The position numbers were made by a program, and so were the translations under genes. Shown here piece by piece: positions 44,812-56,244 of a stretch of 60,004 nt of DNA (its first letter is position 1; the number at the start of each line of letters is the position of its first letter). The stretch spans positions 17,501 through 77,504 of the forward strand of contig JBBHKE010001122.1 of the NCBI GenBank assembly GCA_037447655.1, given 5' to 3'. Under the pieces are notes generated by a model, which was not told the origin of the DNA, did not search any database, and saw nothing but the letters and a program-made list of their open reading frames with translations. This DNA comes from Zygnema cylindricum. Taxonomy: Eukaryota; Streptophyta; Zygnematophyceae; Zygnematales; Zygnemataceae.

Positions 44812-46882
44812 CCTTCTTTTGCTTGCTTCTTGAACAACATGCACTAGATCTGATTTGAAACACATATTTAGTCGTGCATCGCCTTAAAGGCACATCTCCA
44901 TAACCGGCATCACTCGAAGTAGTGATTCTAGTGTGCTCCCCTCCCAACAGGGTTTAATTAGACTCTTTTTGAGGACTCCTACAGTTGCAGGTATATCCGG
45001 CCGGGTACAGTTCATAAAATTAATTAAACGGCCTACAATATGTGGATAAAGGATGTTTTCCATAAATCTTCTATGTTCATTATCTATCTCATCATTAACG
45101 ATCAATATTCCTCCCTCTTCACTCCCCCCAAACACTTTCTTAAGATCCATGGGAGTAGTACATCCATTTGCTTTCTCCATCTGAAGTTTTCTTAGCATAT
45201 TACTGATAGTGTCTTTTTGAGTGAGTCTTATAATTTTATTCCCTCTATCTCTCTCCATCTGAATTCCCAAAATGTACTTTGCTTAGCCGTGATATTTCAT
45301 GTCAAAATGACTTCTAAGATCCTGTTTTAGTTTGTTAATCTTCTTTAAGGACTTTCTTATAACTAACAAATCATCCACATAAATAGCAATAAACATTACT
45401 CCATTCTCGTCCTCAAATAAATATATTGAGTGAGTTGAACTAATTCTGACATACCCCAAACCAGTCATAAACTTGTCCAACTTTATATTCCATTGTTGCG
45501 GGGCTTGTTTAAGCCCGTAGAGTGATTCTATCAGTTGCATACCTTGTTTTTTTCCCCATTTTCCACGAATCCTTTCGGTTGTCTTATGTAAATTTCTTCT
45601 TCTAACTCTCCGTGTAAAAAGGCGGTTATAATATCTATCTGGTGTATTTCCATATCCTCTACTGTGGCTAAAATTTAGAGGATTCTTACAAGCTTTAGAG
45701 AATTATGACAGAATGAAATATGACTATAGGTGAGAAGGTTTCCTCATAGTCTAATCTATCTTTCTCAGTATAACCTTTAGCAACCAACCTAGTTTTATAT
45801 TTTTTAATGGTATTATATGGGTTTAGTTTAAGCTTAAAAACCCACTTACATCCAATTAGTTTTTGGTCCGGTGGACAATCTACCAACTCCCATGTATTGG
45901 CTTCTATGATGGAGGCCATTTTTTCATTGATGGCAATGATCAATCGGCTACTATCTGGGTTATTTATGGCCTCTTAGTATGTCTGAGGTTCATCTGGGTG
46001 AGACATCTTTGTGAGTTGGATATTTACTTGTTTTTCTCGAAGTCGTTTACTACTTCTTTTTCCCCCTTCAAAATATGACGCCGGTATTGTAGGCATCTTC
46101 GGGTTTTGTTTGGGAAGATTTTTAGCTCCCCTATCTTCTAATTCTGGTGTCTCATCAATTTCCTCATCAGTTTCCACTTCGTATTGTGGCCTTACCTTGG
46201 ATATTGTCCTTTCTTTCTTCTCCTTTGGTAGATCTCCTGATTTTTCCTTTTCTCCATCTTCCTTCTATTCATTTTCAAAGTTAAAGTTAGAAAATTGATC
46301 TGGTACAAACATGATTTTGACTTCCTTATTATATTTGAATGGAACAATGGACTATACTTCATCCATCACCATTATGTGTTTTACCAAAATTATATCTCTC
46401 TTTTTCAAATCATGCACTCGGTATCGTTTTGTGCTCTCATCATATTCACAAGATATCATGGTTTCCCTCTTCCCTCTAGCTTCTATTTAGTCTTATCTGA
46501 ATCGAAACTGTAGACTTGACTTCCAAACACTCTCAGATTAGACAAATTTAGCTTTCTTCCTATCCACCTCTCATACAGAGTTTCCTCTTTATTTGCTGAA
46601 GTTAGGACTCTATTTTTGATGAAATTAGCATAGATCATAGACTCGACCCAAAACTGCAATCCTATTCTCTTATTAGTTAGCATACTTTTGGGCATATCTC
46701 CTAAAGTTCTATTCACTCTTTCTGCTACTCCATTTTGTTCCAGATTACAGGGAACAGTTTTCTCATGATGAATTCCATCTTCTTTAAGAAATTCTTCAAA
46801 TTCCCTTGAGGTGTATTCTTTCCCATTATCACTTCTTATCTCTTTTATTGAGGTTTCATGTAGTTTTTCACTCCATACTTTA
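44812..46882 (-). pseudogene. Element D RT and integrase C-terminal remnants
   Basis: RT pieces: 45943-45695 (MASIIEANTWELVDCPPDQK, WVFKLKLNPYNTIKKYK), 45540-45283 ([28 protein letters not shown]) and 45270-44884 (MGIQMERDRGNKIIRLTQKD, TTPMDLKKVF). The linker is at 46177-45974 and the integrase tail at 46716-46483 (MNRTLGDMPKSMLTNKRIG, YERWIGRKLNLSNLRVFGSQ). The RT keeps YVDD, but stops and frame breaks separate the parts. Confidence 0.75.
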
Positions 46883-48306
46883 TGTTGTTTTTGGAAGATT
46901 CAGTTTCGCACATGCGTGCGCGTATTTGCGTGCGTACGTAATTTTTGGAGTTAATGTGGAGGTTCGAACGGATTGGGGATTTATTGTACGAGTAAAGTTA
47001 ATTGACTAATTGAGTGGCGCTGAATGCGTAAGTGAAATGGACGGCGGATCGCGAAGCGATCCGATGTAAAATATTCTAAAGAGTCAAAATAGTACGTCGC
47101 ACGTACGAAACACAATACGACAGGCGACAGCTATAGAAAAGGACGCTTCCGGTACAGAACGTCATATTTGGACATGTGTACTCTATATGCGACAGGCGCA
47201 TTTATTGCAAACGATGCATATCCAGTACGGAAAAGATTTGGAAGGTATGGATTAATTTCGGCAAGTGGTTCGAGCTACACGTGGAGGGCTGGACGGCGTC
47301 CGCCCATTTTTCAAGGGATTCTATTGTTTTTTTTAATGACGTATTATTAAGTGGACCGTACATATGCGATGTTGGTTCACTACGTGGCATTGTCCACAAG
47401 TGACTAAGCAAGTTGTCATTTAGCGGCCGGATTTTGCGGACTCGTCGGTGAAAATATTTGAAATAACATTGTCTTGTCTTATGTGTATCATTAATTTAGT
47501 ATTGATTATGACAGTTTTATTTTGGTGATCATTTAGGGTTTCGGCAGTTTAATTTGTGTGTGTGTAGTGTCGTACTTGCAGACAAGTGTACTCTTATGAT
47601 TGGTCGACTCTCAGGTGTACACTTACAATTAGGATTATTTGTCGTAATAGGTTCTCATGGTGTAATACTACTTAGTGGAAGTTACGTTGGTTGTTTTGAC
47701 ATGTAGCGATTCGTTGACAACTCACAAGTGTATATATAGAAATGAGCTTTGTTAGGAATGTATCATCAATGCTTAGCATGAAAAGTAGTGACCGAAGATG
47801 TAAACTTTTAGGGTTGCCGAATAGGTCATGCATTTAAATGATACATTTATCATCTGATTATACTTTTGTTTATATGTGATGCATTCATTTATTATTATAT
47901 ATATGTGTTAATTTTATATTTGTTTGATATGCATTGTTAATACATTTGTCCTAGGGTTTGTTATGTTGATTATTCCAAGAAACCTTAGATGTTATCCTAA
48001 GGTTTGTTTATGTTGATTACTCCATCAAACCTTAATGTTTTGTTTGTTATATCATGCATTGTCTTAGGGTTTGTTATGATGATGGAGATATATTAAGCTT
48101 CTATTCCATGAAACCCTAGATGATTTCATGCGTCTGTGTACGCATGCTTGCTCCGTCTGTGTGCGGATGAATGATTGCATTTGTGTATGCATGTATGTTA
48201 AATGGAGGATGCATTTCAAATGATTGTTCATTAGCTTAACTTTGCTTAACATTTTGTTTGATAGTTTGGGTGGCTTCTGCGGTCTATTTTAGACCAAAGA
48301 ACAACA
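46883..48306 (+). mobile_element. Solo LTR S2 with TSD CTTTA inside element D integrase
   Basis: Starts TGTTGTTTTTGGAAG, ends AGAACAACA, 1424 bp, flanked by perfect CTTTA duplications (46878-46882 and 48307-48311). It contains GGATCGCGAAGCGATCC (47046-47062), TATATATAG near 47732, three imperfect ~55-80-bp repeats around CCTAGGGTTTGTTATG (47949-48117), and GGTCTATTTTAGACC near its end. It interrupts the integrase core after the YFLKHKLEVLRCFKEYK stretch of element D. Confidence 0.9.
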
Positions 48307-50227
48307 CTTTATACTCTTTGAAACATCTCAATACCTCTAGCTTGTGTTTGAGAAAGTATACCTTAGTGAATCTAGACCAATCATCTATGATAGTTAACTT
48401 CCATCTCTTCCCCCCATATGAAGCATACCTAGCAAGTCCCCAAACATCAGTGTGAGTTAGATCTAATATTTTCTCTCTTCTAAATGTGAATTCCTTTAGG
48501 AATTGGAGTCTATGAATCTTCCCTTGGGCACATCCGTTATAGTCATCTGAGGTCTCATCATCCCCAAACTCAATTTCATCCACTTTTCCCCTTTTCTTTT
48601 TCTTTTTTAATCTATCTGCATGCAAATGCCCCAACCTTTTGTGCCAAAGCATCATATTACTTGCACACGAATAGAGAACACTCTTTTCATTGAAAAATAC
48701 AATTCTGAACATTCTTTGACTACCCTTCTCAGCTATGAAATATACCTCATTATCAAAGCTTGTTGGGAAGATTCCTTTCTTAGTACCTATTTCAAACTCC
48801 TTTTCATCTAGGTCTGTTGTAGAGACTACGTTCTAGCTAAGTTGTGGAATGTAAAAATCATTTAAGTGTGTTATAATTGAGGCCTTTTCATCAACTTGAA
48901 CCTTCAAGTCCATAGTTCCAACAGGACAGTGGTTTCTACTCTACCATCACCGTACTTTATCTCAACTGTTGGGATCTTTCTCAGTTTGGTGAACCACCTT
49001 TTATCTTTGCAGAAATGCATTGGGGCCGCTGAGGCTATGATCCACCCATCCTCGGGTCGGTCCCTCTTACATCTGAAAGCACACTTTTGTCTCCGTGGAA
49101 TGTCAACATGCTTTTCAGTGTTTTTCGGATTAAGAAGAAGCTCCTCAAGCTCTTCATACGGGTCGGTTGCTTCAACCGCTTCCTCAACATGAACTCGAGT
49201 CAAGAAAGCTTTTTTATTTCCTCCATCCCTTAAGGTTCCTTGTCCATCTTTCAGTTGGAGATCTGCAAGTTTGACACAATCTGCCATATATTGTCTCGGT
49301 TTCTTGTAGAAGTGACATTGTCCTCCTCGAGTTCTTCTCCTCTGTCGATCAAACTTGCCACCTCCTTGTCCTCTTCCTCCAAAGTTTCGATATGGAACTT
49401 TCCCTTTCTCCTCATCACGCTTCCGCCAATCACTTGTTGCAGACAATGCTTAGACACTTTGACTCCCTCTCCTAATCTTTATGGTGCTCTCTTTTACTAA
49501 AGTCATTCCCACTATGTCATCCCAATTCCAGCTGCTATCTCCTATATATTGTAATAGGTTAATGATATTTTCATACTCTCTAGGTAGTTTCATCATTAAT
49601 GTATTTACTCTTTGTCACTTAAACCATGAGTTATCTGCACTCTCTAGTTATCTAAATAGTTCTCCTAAATCATTGCAATAATCATTCATACTTCCTCCCT
49701 TATAAGTATAGGCTACAATCTTATTTTTCTGCCAGGTGTTGCTATTGCAATGATCCACTCTTGTATTTTTTAAATAGCGATACCAAAATATGAGTGGAAA
49801 ACTTGACAAGCATAAGGGGAATGGCAATGCCGTTTACTACACTTTTGAGAATTAAAAGCTTAGCAAACTTGTCTTTATAGTTCCACTTTTCATACTCTGA
49901 CCGTTGGTATGACTCTTTATCACCATTGCTAGTGGTGCTGCTGCCGGTATTGTCTTTGACAATGGAGTCCCTCGAGATGTGACTCCTCCCCTTTCTCCTT
50001 CCATGACAATTTCCTCCCCTTCCTCGCTATCATCGATGATGGTGGTAGATGTTTTGGCAGCTGTAGTGGTGGAGGTGCCTAAAAAAAGTGTTCCTCCAAA
50101 CCCCGATGGAGGTGGGCATCGAATTTGTCCCGACACTACACCCCATAGGTGCTTCTCAAAGATTTCTCCCTCAATAAAGTTTTCCCAATAAAGAAAGTCT
50201 GATCCATCAAATAGGGGCACCTTAGAG
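48307..50227 (-). pseudogene. Element D gag, protease and integrase N-terminal remnants
   Basis: Integrase N-part 48712-48307 (MLWHKRLGHLHADRL, CAQGKIHRLQF, THTDVWGLARYASYGGKR). Gag C-part and protease 49446-48904: zinc knuckle CHFYKKPRQYMADC (second Cys is Tyr, His is Gln) and protease WIIASAAPMHFC, where DSGAS is ruined. The gag N-part starts in the LTR (MEFTELQVMGPPSKVP, FDGSDFLYWENF, VVSGQIRCPPPSGFGG) and runs through the PBS to about 49852. Confidence 0.75.
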
Positions 50228-50241
50228 GGTGGGCCCATGAC
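50228..50241 (-). other. Primer-binding site of element D
   Basis: RC GTCATGGGCCCACC, one mismatch to the family site, 1 nt from the LTR start at 50243. Confidence 0.72.
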
Positions 50242-50840
50242 CTGCAATTCTGTGAACTCCATTGACCCATGGAATGGGCAGCCTATGTAAATCCTATAGG
50301 ATAAATTTTTTCCCTTCTTCTTTCCCAATGAATAAGTGCCCCTTTGGCACACAAGTATTGTGACCAGCCACACCTTTGTGAGGACCTGACTCTCCTGAGC
50401 CAAACTCAAAAAATAATCACTGAATTTGCTTGTGTGAGGAATAAGTTATGGTTGGTCGAAGATGATTTTTATAGTTACAAGCTCTCTTAGAGAGATGTAC
50501 CTAAAAATCACTAATTATTGGTTTGCCTTCTCACAGCTACCTCTTACTAAACCCTAGTCCAATAGGAACAATGTATACTAAAAGAAGTTATAGTGGTCGA
50601 TTAGCCTATTGTATGACCATTGTACGACATGGCCGTCAAGGTGACGCATGTCAAATTGGGAGCCATATGTGGCGCCACGTGGCATCGCTATCTCCAAAGG
50701 CCGCCAAAAGCTCAATCTGGGTGGCGGCTGTATTGATGGCCGTCCGATCAAATTTATTGACACGGTTCGGATTCACGTCCGTGCATGAATCTTTCACATG
50801 GGCCTCGTCGTTACGTTGATGTGAATTAGCCGTCGCGTCT

Positions 50841-51882
50841 TGCAATTCTGTGTCCTCCATTGGACTACAGAATACAAGAAGCCTCTAGATAGTGTTTAAC
50901 TAACCCACTTTAAGCCACGACCACTTTTGCCAAAGAAGGCAAACTGACAATTTGACTGCACCCCTGTGCAGCCTGGACTCCCCTGAGTCCGTAGCAAAAA
51001 GAATCACTGAAAACGGCCAACCAGCCGATAAGTTATAAGGTGGCAAAGATGCCAATTTATACAAACTCTCAGAGAGAGAGGACTATCTACCTAAATTTTC
51101 CTAAGTCCTAGTTTTTCCTAATTCCCTCTCACAACTCCTATCTACTGCCTGTACAAACCAATCACAAAACTGTATAGTACTAGAAAGTACTACTGTCGAT
51201 GTACTTTATGTACGGCCTCTGTACGACAAGGCCATTAAGTGGACGCGTGTCCACTTTCCACTCGTCCGTATGCTCCTCGGAATTCCCGCGACCGAATGAT
51301 GTCTTCCCACGTGGCGCAAGGGCATGCCACGTCACTAAATGCCAAAATGACCATTCCGAGATTTCGGCGATGACGTACGCCGTTAGATTTGACGCGAAAT
51401 TCAATCTCGACCGTAATAAATACTTGCGTGATATTTGTTTCGCTGTCGAAACAAAATGCGCGATATCCATTTCAAACAAGTACAGTACTTCGTATTTTGT
51501 AGAACTGTATCTATGTGTGGCGTTAAGGGTTTCAGTTAAATGAATCTAGTACACTACAATAGTTTAAATAGTAATGAAACCCTATATCTCCTAACGGACT
51601 TCTACAACAGACTGGTTAGAGCTAACGGCTACGCCGCGCTCTGCCGGTCAGGGGTTCGAGTCCTGCCGGACTCAACCTTTTGTTGAGAGTGGCTTAAGCC
51701 ACTCTTTAGTCCTTCCTATGGAGTTGAGGCAGCCATGGCTCCATTGCTCTCTCTCTCTCTCCTTCAGTGACTACAACAAGTATGGGGGCGAGAGAGAGAG
51801 AAGAGATAGAGGCAAGCTGCCTACATTTTTTTTCTAATAAATTTAGATCTAGAAAATATACTAAAAACTACTTATTTCAACA
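50841..51882 (-). repeat. Element E 3' LTR
   Basis: Direct repeat partner of 56225-57269. It carries a tRNA-like module on the plus strand (A-box-like GACTGGTTAGAGC 51610-51622, B-box GGTTCGAGTCC 51653-51663, TTTT 51678-51681) and the perfect 20-bp palindrome at 51686-51705. A CCACGTGG G-box (51309-51316) and GCCACGTCA follow, then the 20-bp palindrome AAGTGGACGCGTGTCCACTT (51236-51255). Confidence 0.92.
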
Positions 51883-51895
51883 CTCCCCTTATTTT

Positions 51896-54800
51896 CTAGT
51901 CTAATTTTAATTTTTCTTTTAAGCCACATTTTTCCCTACAATATTTTAACTTTGGAGAGGGCACAGGTTTTGTCATCATGTCAGCCACCATTTCCTCATC
52001 AGATCTATATACAAGATTCACTATTTTATTCTCCACTTTTTCTCTTACAAGTTTTAATCTTATGTCCATATGTTTAGCCTTAAAATGATGTTTTGGATTG
52101 GCTGCATTTGCTATGGCCGCTTGATTATCACAAAAAACTTCATGCACTCCCTCTTTCATATACCCCAGTTCTTGCAGTAAGGACTTGACCCACATCAACT
52201 CTTTCACAGCAAAACAAGAGGTCATGTACTCAGCCTCCATAGTGGACTGAGCAACCACCTTTTGTTGCTTACTGCTCCAACAGCAAGCACCTTCCCCAAC
52301 ATACAACACATACCCAGAAGTGCATCGTCTCATAGGTGCGTCCCTATAACTGGCATCACTCCAAGTAGTGATGTCAGTGTGCTCCCCTCCCAAATGCAAC
52401 CATAACTCTCTAGTTCCCACCAGATATCTCATGACTCTCTTGGCTGCCTCCCAATCCCTCTTCCTAGGATCATTAAGACTCCTACTGAGTACACCAACTG
52501 CCGCCGCTATGTCCGGCCTGGTACAATTCATAAAATAGTTTAAGCTTCCTACGACCTGTCTATAAGGGATAGACTTCATGAACTCTCTCTCCTCTGGACT
52601 CATCTGATCGTCTAAGATCATCACTCCTACTTCTACACTCCCATCACTTACTTTTTTCAAGTCCATGGGAGTGGTACAACTGTTAGCATTTTCCATCTGG
52701 AATTTCTCAAGCATATTACCTATTGCTTCCTTCTGAGTAAGTCTGATAATCTTCTTCCCCCTATCTCTCTCCATTTGGATCCCCAAAATATATTTTGCCT
52801 CCCCTAAATCCTTCATATCAAATCTGCCCCTAAGATCTTTCTTTAGCCTATTGATATTCTCCAAAGACTTACTTAACACAAGCAGATCATCCACATAAAT
52901 TGCAATAAAAATGACACCATTCTCATCTTCAAACATATAGATAGAATGGTCAGAGCTGATCCGGATGTATCCCAGATCGGTGAGAAACTCATCTAGTTTC
53001 TTATTCCACTGTCGAGGAGCCTGTTTCAGTCCATATAAGGACTTTATGAGCCTGCAGACTTTGCTCTCTTCTCCTTCTTCCACAAACCCCTCGGGTTGCC
53101 TCATAAAAATTTCTTCCTCTAACTCACCATTAAGAAAAGCAGTCTTAATGTCCATCTGGTGTATTTCCATGTCTTCCGCTGCGGCCAGACTGAGGAGAAT
53201 CCTTACCGATGGGAACCGAACAACTGGAGCAAAGGTCTCCTCATAGTCAATCCCCTCTTTTTGGGTGAACCCCTTCGCTACCAATCGAGCCTTATACCTC
53301 TCAATTGTATTATCTGGGTTCAGTTTTAGTTTAAATAACCATATACATCCAATAGGTTTTCTGTCTGGAGGGCAATCCGCTAGTTCCCAAGTATTTGCTT
53401 CCATGATAGAAGCCATCTCATCATTTATGGCTCTAATCCATCTTTCTTTCTCTGGACTATTCACTGCCTCTAAGTAAGACTGAGGCTCATCTGGGTGAGA
53501 TAGCTTAGTTACCTTATGGGCAGCTTGTTTTTCCTGTATCCTTTTGCTGCTCCTCCTTCCTCCCTCAAACTCCGAAGCTGGAATGGATGGAAGTCATGGA
53601 TTTCTTCTCATTGTCTCATCGGCTCCCCTGTCCATAAAAACCGTATCTTGTCCCGTTTCTTCTATCTCCTCGAAGTCCATAGGAGTATGTGAGGTTTCCG
53701 GTGAGTCTCCTGTATCTTCGATCTCCCCTGAATCTGTAATCACGGTTTCACTCATGTCTTTTTCGGGAACGACCGAGTTCTCCTCACTTTCGGACTCAAA
53801 TCTGATCCTTATCTTCTTTGTATATTTGAAGGGGTCAAATGACTTCCCTTCATCCATGACAACTAAGCGTTTGACCAGAATGATATCTTTCTTTGCTAAG
53901 TCATAGACTCTATATCCCTTAACATCCTCATCATACCCCACAAAGTATCCAGGTTTTCCCTTAGCATCTAGTTTCAAGTTTTTCCTATCCGTGTCAAGAC
54001 TATAAACTTGGCTACCAAATACTTTAAGGTGTGAGATATCTGGTTTCCTTCCAACCCATCTCTCATAAGGTGTCATTCCCTTTACAGCTGAGGTAAGGAT
54101 TCTGTTCTTAATGTAGTTGGCACAGTTCATTGCTTCTGCCCAAAATCTCTTTCCTATTTTCTTGTCTGCCAACATACTGCGCACACTATCTCCTAGTGTT
54201 CGATTCAATCTCTCAGCTACCCCATTTTGTTCCGGGTTATATGGTACAGTTTTTTGGTGCTGCACTCCCTCATCTCTCAGATATTCTTCAAACTCGTTAG
54301 AGGTATATTCCCCCCCATTATCACTCCTTATCCTCTTAATGGGGGTTTCATGCAACTTCTCACTCCAAGCTTTATATTCTTTGAAGTAAGTTTATGCTTC
54401 AGACTTAGTTTTCAGAAAGTAGACTCTAGTGTATCTAGACCAGTCATCAGTTATTGTCATCATAAACCTCTTTCCTCCAACCGAAGGTACTTTTGCAGGT
54501 CCCCAAATATCTGTGTGGACCAAATCTAACACTTTCTCACCTCTATATGTGGCGGCTTTAGGAAAGGGAAGTCTGTGAGCCTTACCTTGAGCACAACCAC
54601 TACAATCATCCATCATTTCATTATCCTCAAACTGAATGCCATCTACTACCCCAAGCTTTTTCATTTCCCTCAACCTATCAAAATGCACATGCCCCAACCG
54701 CTTATGCCAAATCATCACCTTAGGAACACCAACATAATAAGCATTCTTCTTTTCATTACTCAAGTTAAGCCTAAACATTCCTTGGCTACCCTTATCTGCT

Positions 54801-56244
54801 GTGAAGTAAACTTCATTCCCATACTTAGCTGTAAAGACTCCCTTTCTGGTGAAAGTATCAAACTCTTTGTCATCTAACACAGACGTAGAGACACGATTTT
54901 TACTCAGCTGAGGAATGTAAAGTATATCTGAGAATGTAAGTATAAAAGTCTTACCCTCCACTAAGACTTTCAGGTCTACTGATCCCACTAGATCTGTAGT
55001 AACCACTCTCCCATCCCCATACTCTATCTCTACAGTAGGAATCTTTCTTAGCTTAGTGAAGAGTTCTTTATCACGACACATATGCATGGATGCACCTGAG
55101 TCGATGATCCATTCTTCCTGTGGAGCTTCCCGAATTGCTCCAAGGGCACACTTTTGCCTCCGAGGGATCTCCTTCTCCTCCAGACTCTCGTCAAGAAGAA
55201 GTTCCCCATCCTCCTCAGATGACTCATCCTCGGTTTCTCCTGACACTTTTGTAACCACAAGTGCCTTTTTCTTCCCTCCGGAAGAACCTCCTCCACGGTT
55301 CTCTTGGAGCCTCAGCTCTGATAGCTTGACACAATCTGCAATAAAGTGTCCCGGCTTTTTGAAGTAATGACAAAGACCCTTTGGGGGCCTCTGAACCCCA
55401 GACAGATCTCTTTCCCCTCTATAAGGTTTCTTCGGGTCCTTCCCCCATCGGTCCCCTCCTGCTGCTAGAGCTTGAATGCTCTTTCCTCCTCTCCTAATCT
55501 CCATTGTGTTTTCCTGCAAAAGTATCATCTTGACTACTGTGTTCCATTTCCATGAACTATCAGGCATTCCCTGTACTCGGTACACTATGTTTTCGAACTC
55601 ATCTGGTAATTTCATGATAAGGGTGTTGACTTTCATTTTCATTGTACCTGTCCACCCGGCACTTTCCATTTCCATATACAAACAAGAAAGATCATTACAG
55701 TAATCTAACATCTTTCCTCCTTTGTAAGTGTAACTCAATAGCTTTTGCTCAGCCAACTGGAGCTCCTGAATAGTTCCAGCTCTATAAATCTCCACTAAAC
55801 TCTCCCACAACTCCTCCGCCTTGTAAATGTGAAGATGAGGAGTGGCCAAACCTTGAGTGAGGTGCCTCAGAATGAAGTTCTTGGCAGCCATGTTTACATC
55901 CTCCCACATTTGAGTATCGTTCTCCACGGTCTTCACGGTCGCCGCTCCCGATACTGTGGCAATAGGAGTGAGGGGTGTCTCCTTCCCTTTTTCCTTTTCG
56001 GACACACTGCTGTCCCCATCATCTACCTCCTCCGCTGAGGCAGCCGTTTTTGCAGAAAACCTTACTCCCCCAAATCCTGGTGGAGTTCTTGAAGGTGGAC
56101 GTTTCACTTGTCCACTAACGATACCCCAGTATCGTTTTCACACAAAGCTCCCATCATCATGGCTTCCCAATAGATGAACCCAGATCCTTTGAAGGTGGGC
56201 ACCCTAGAGGGTGGGCCCATAACTTGCAATTCTGTGTCCTCCAT
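51896..56244 (-). pseudogene. Element E gag-pol, nearly intact with three lesions
   Basis: Gag starts at ATG 56244-56242 inside the 5' LTR and reads METELQ-type sequence through the PBS. Gag has a UBN2-like core (AKNFILRHLTQGLATPHLH, KMLDYCNDLSCLYMEMES) and a knuckle CHYFKKPGHFIADC with the second Cys replaced by Phe. Protease has DSGAS. Integrase has HKRLGHVHFDRL...CSGCAQGKAH and the D, D, E core (HTDIWGP, RSDNGGEY, NGVAERLNRTL). RT has HQMDIKTAFLNG and YVDDLLVLS. RNase H has WSDASY, MEAEYM and CDNQAAI. Lesions: a one-base deletion in the homopolymer at 56135-56138 near the gag start, an in-frame stop at 54392-54394 in integrase, and one at 53594-53596 between integrase and RT. Frame ends at 51896-51898. 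The product is a retrotransposon polyprotein acting in cytoplasmic particles and at integration. Confidence 0.88.
56210..56223 (-). other. Primer-binding site of element E
   Basis: Element-sense GTTATGGGCCCACC, 1 nt after the 5' LTR. It is fully complementary to 14 nt of plant initiator tRNA-Met that includes the CAU anticodon. A primer with its 3' end near nucleotide 39 of the tRNA would be needed, as known for Drosophila copia. The site is also coding: it reads V-M-G-P-P in the gag frame. Confidence 0.82.

Noticed and set aside
51199-51543. Plus-strand ORF of 114 codons, also present at 56583-56927 and in part at 58887-59159
   Set aside because: It recurs only because it lies in the E-type LTR; it is antisense to the element, crosses U3 palindromes and has no recognised motif. 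LTR conservation explains it.
51600-51680. A genuine tRNA gene in the E LTR
   Set aside because: B box and T loop are present but no 7-bp acceptor stem can be formed with upstream sequence, and the T stem has mismatches in canonical register; called tRNA-like only.
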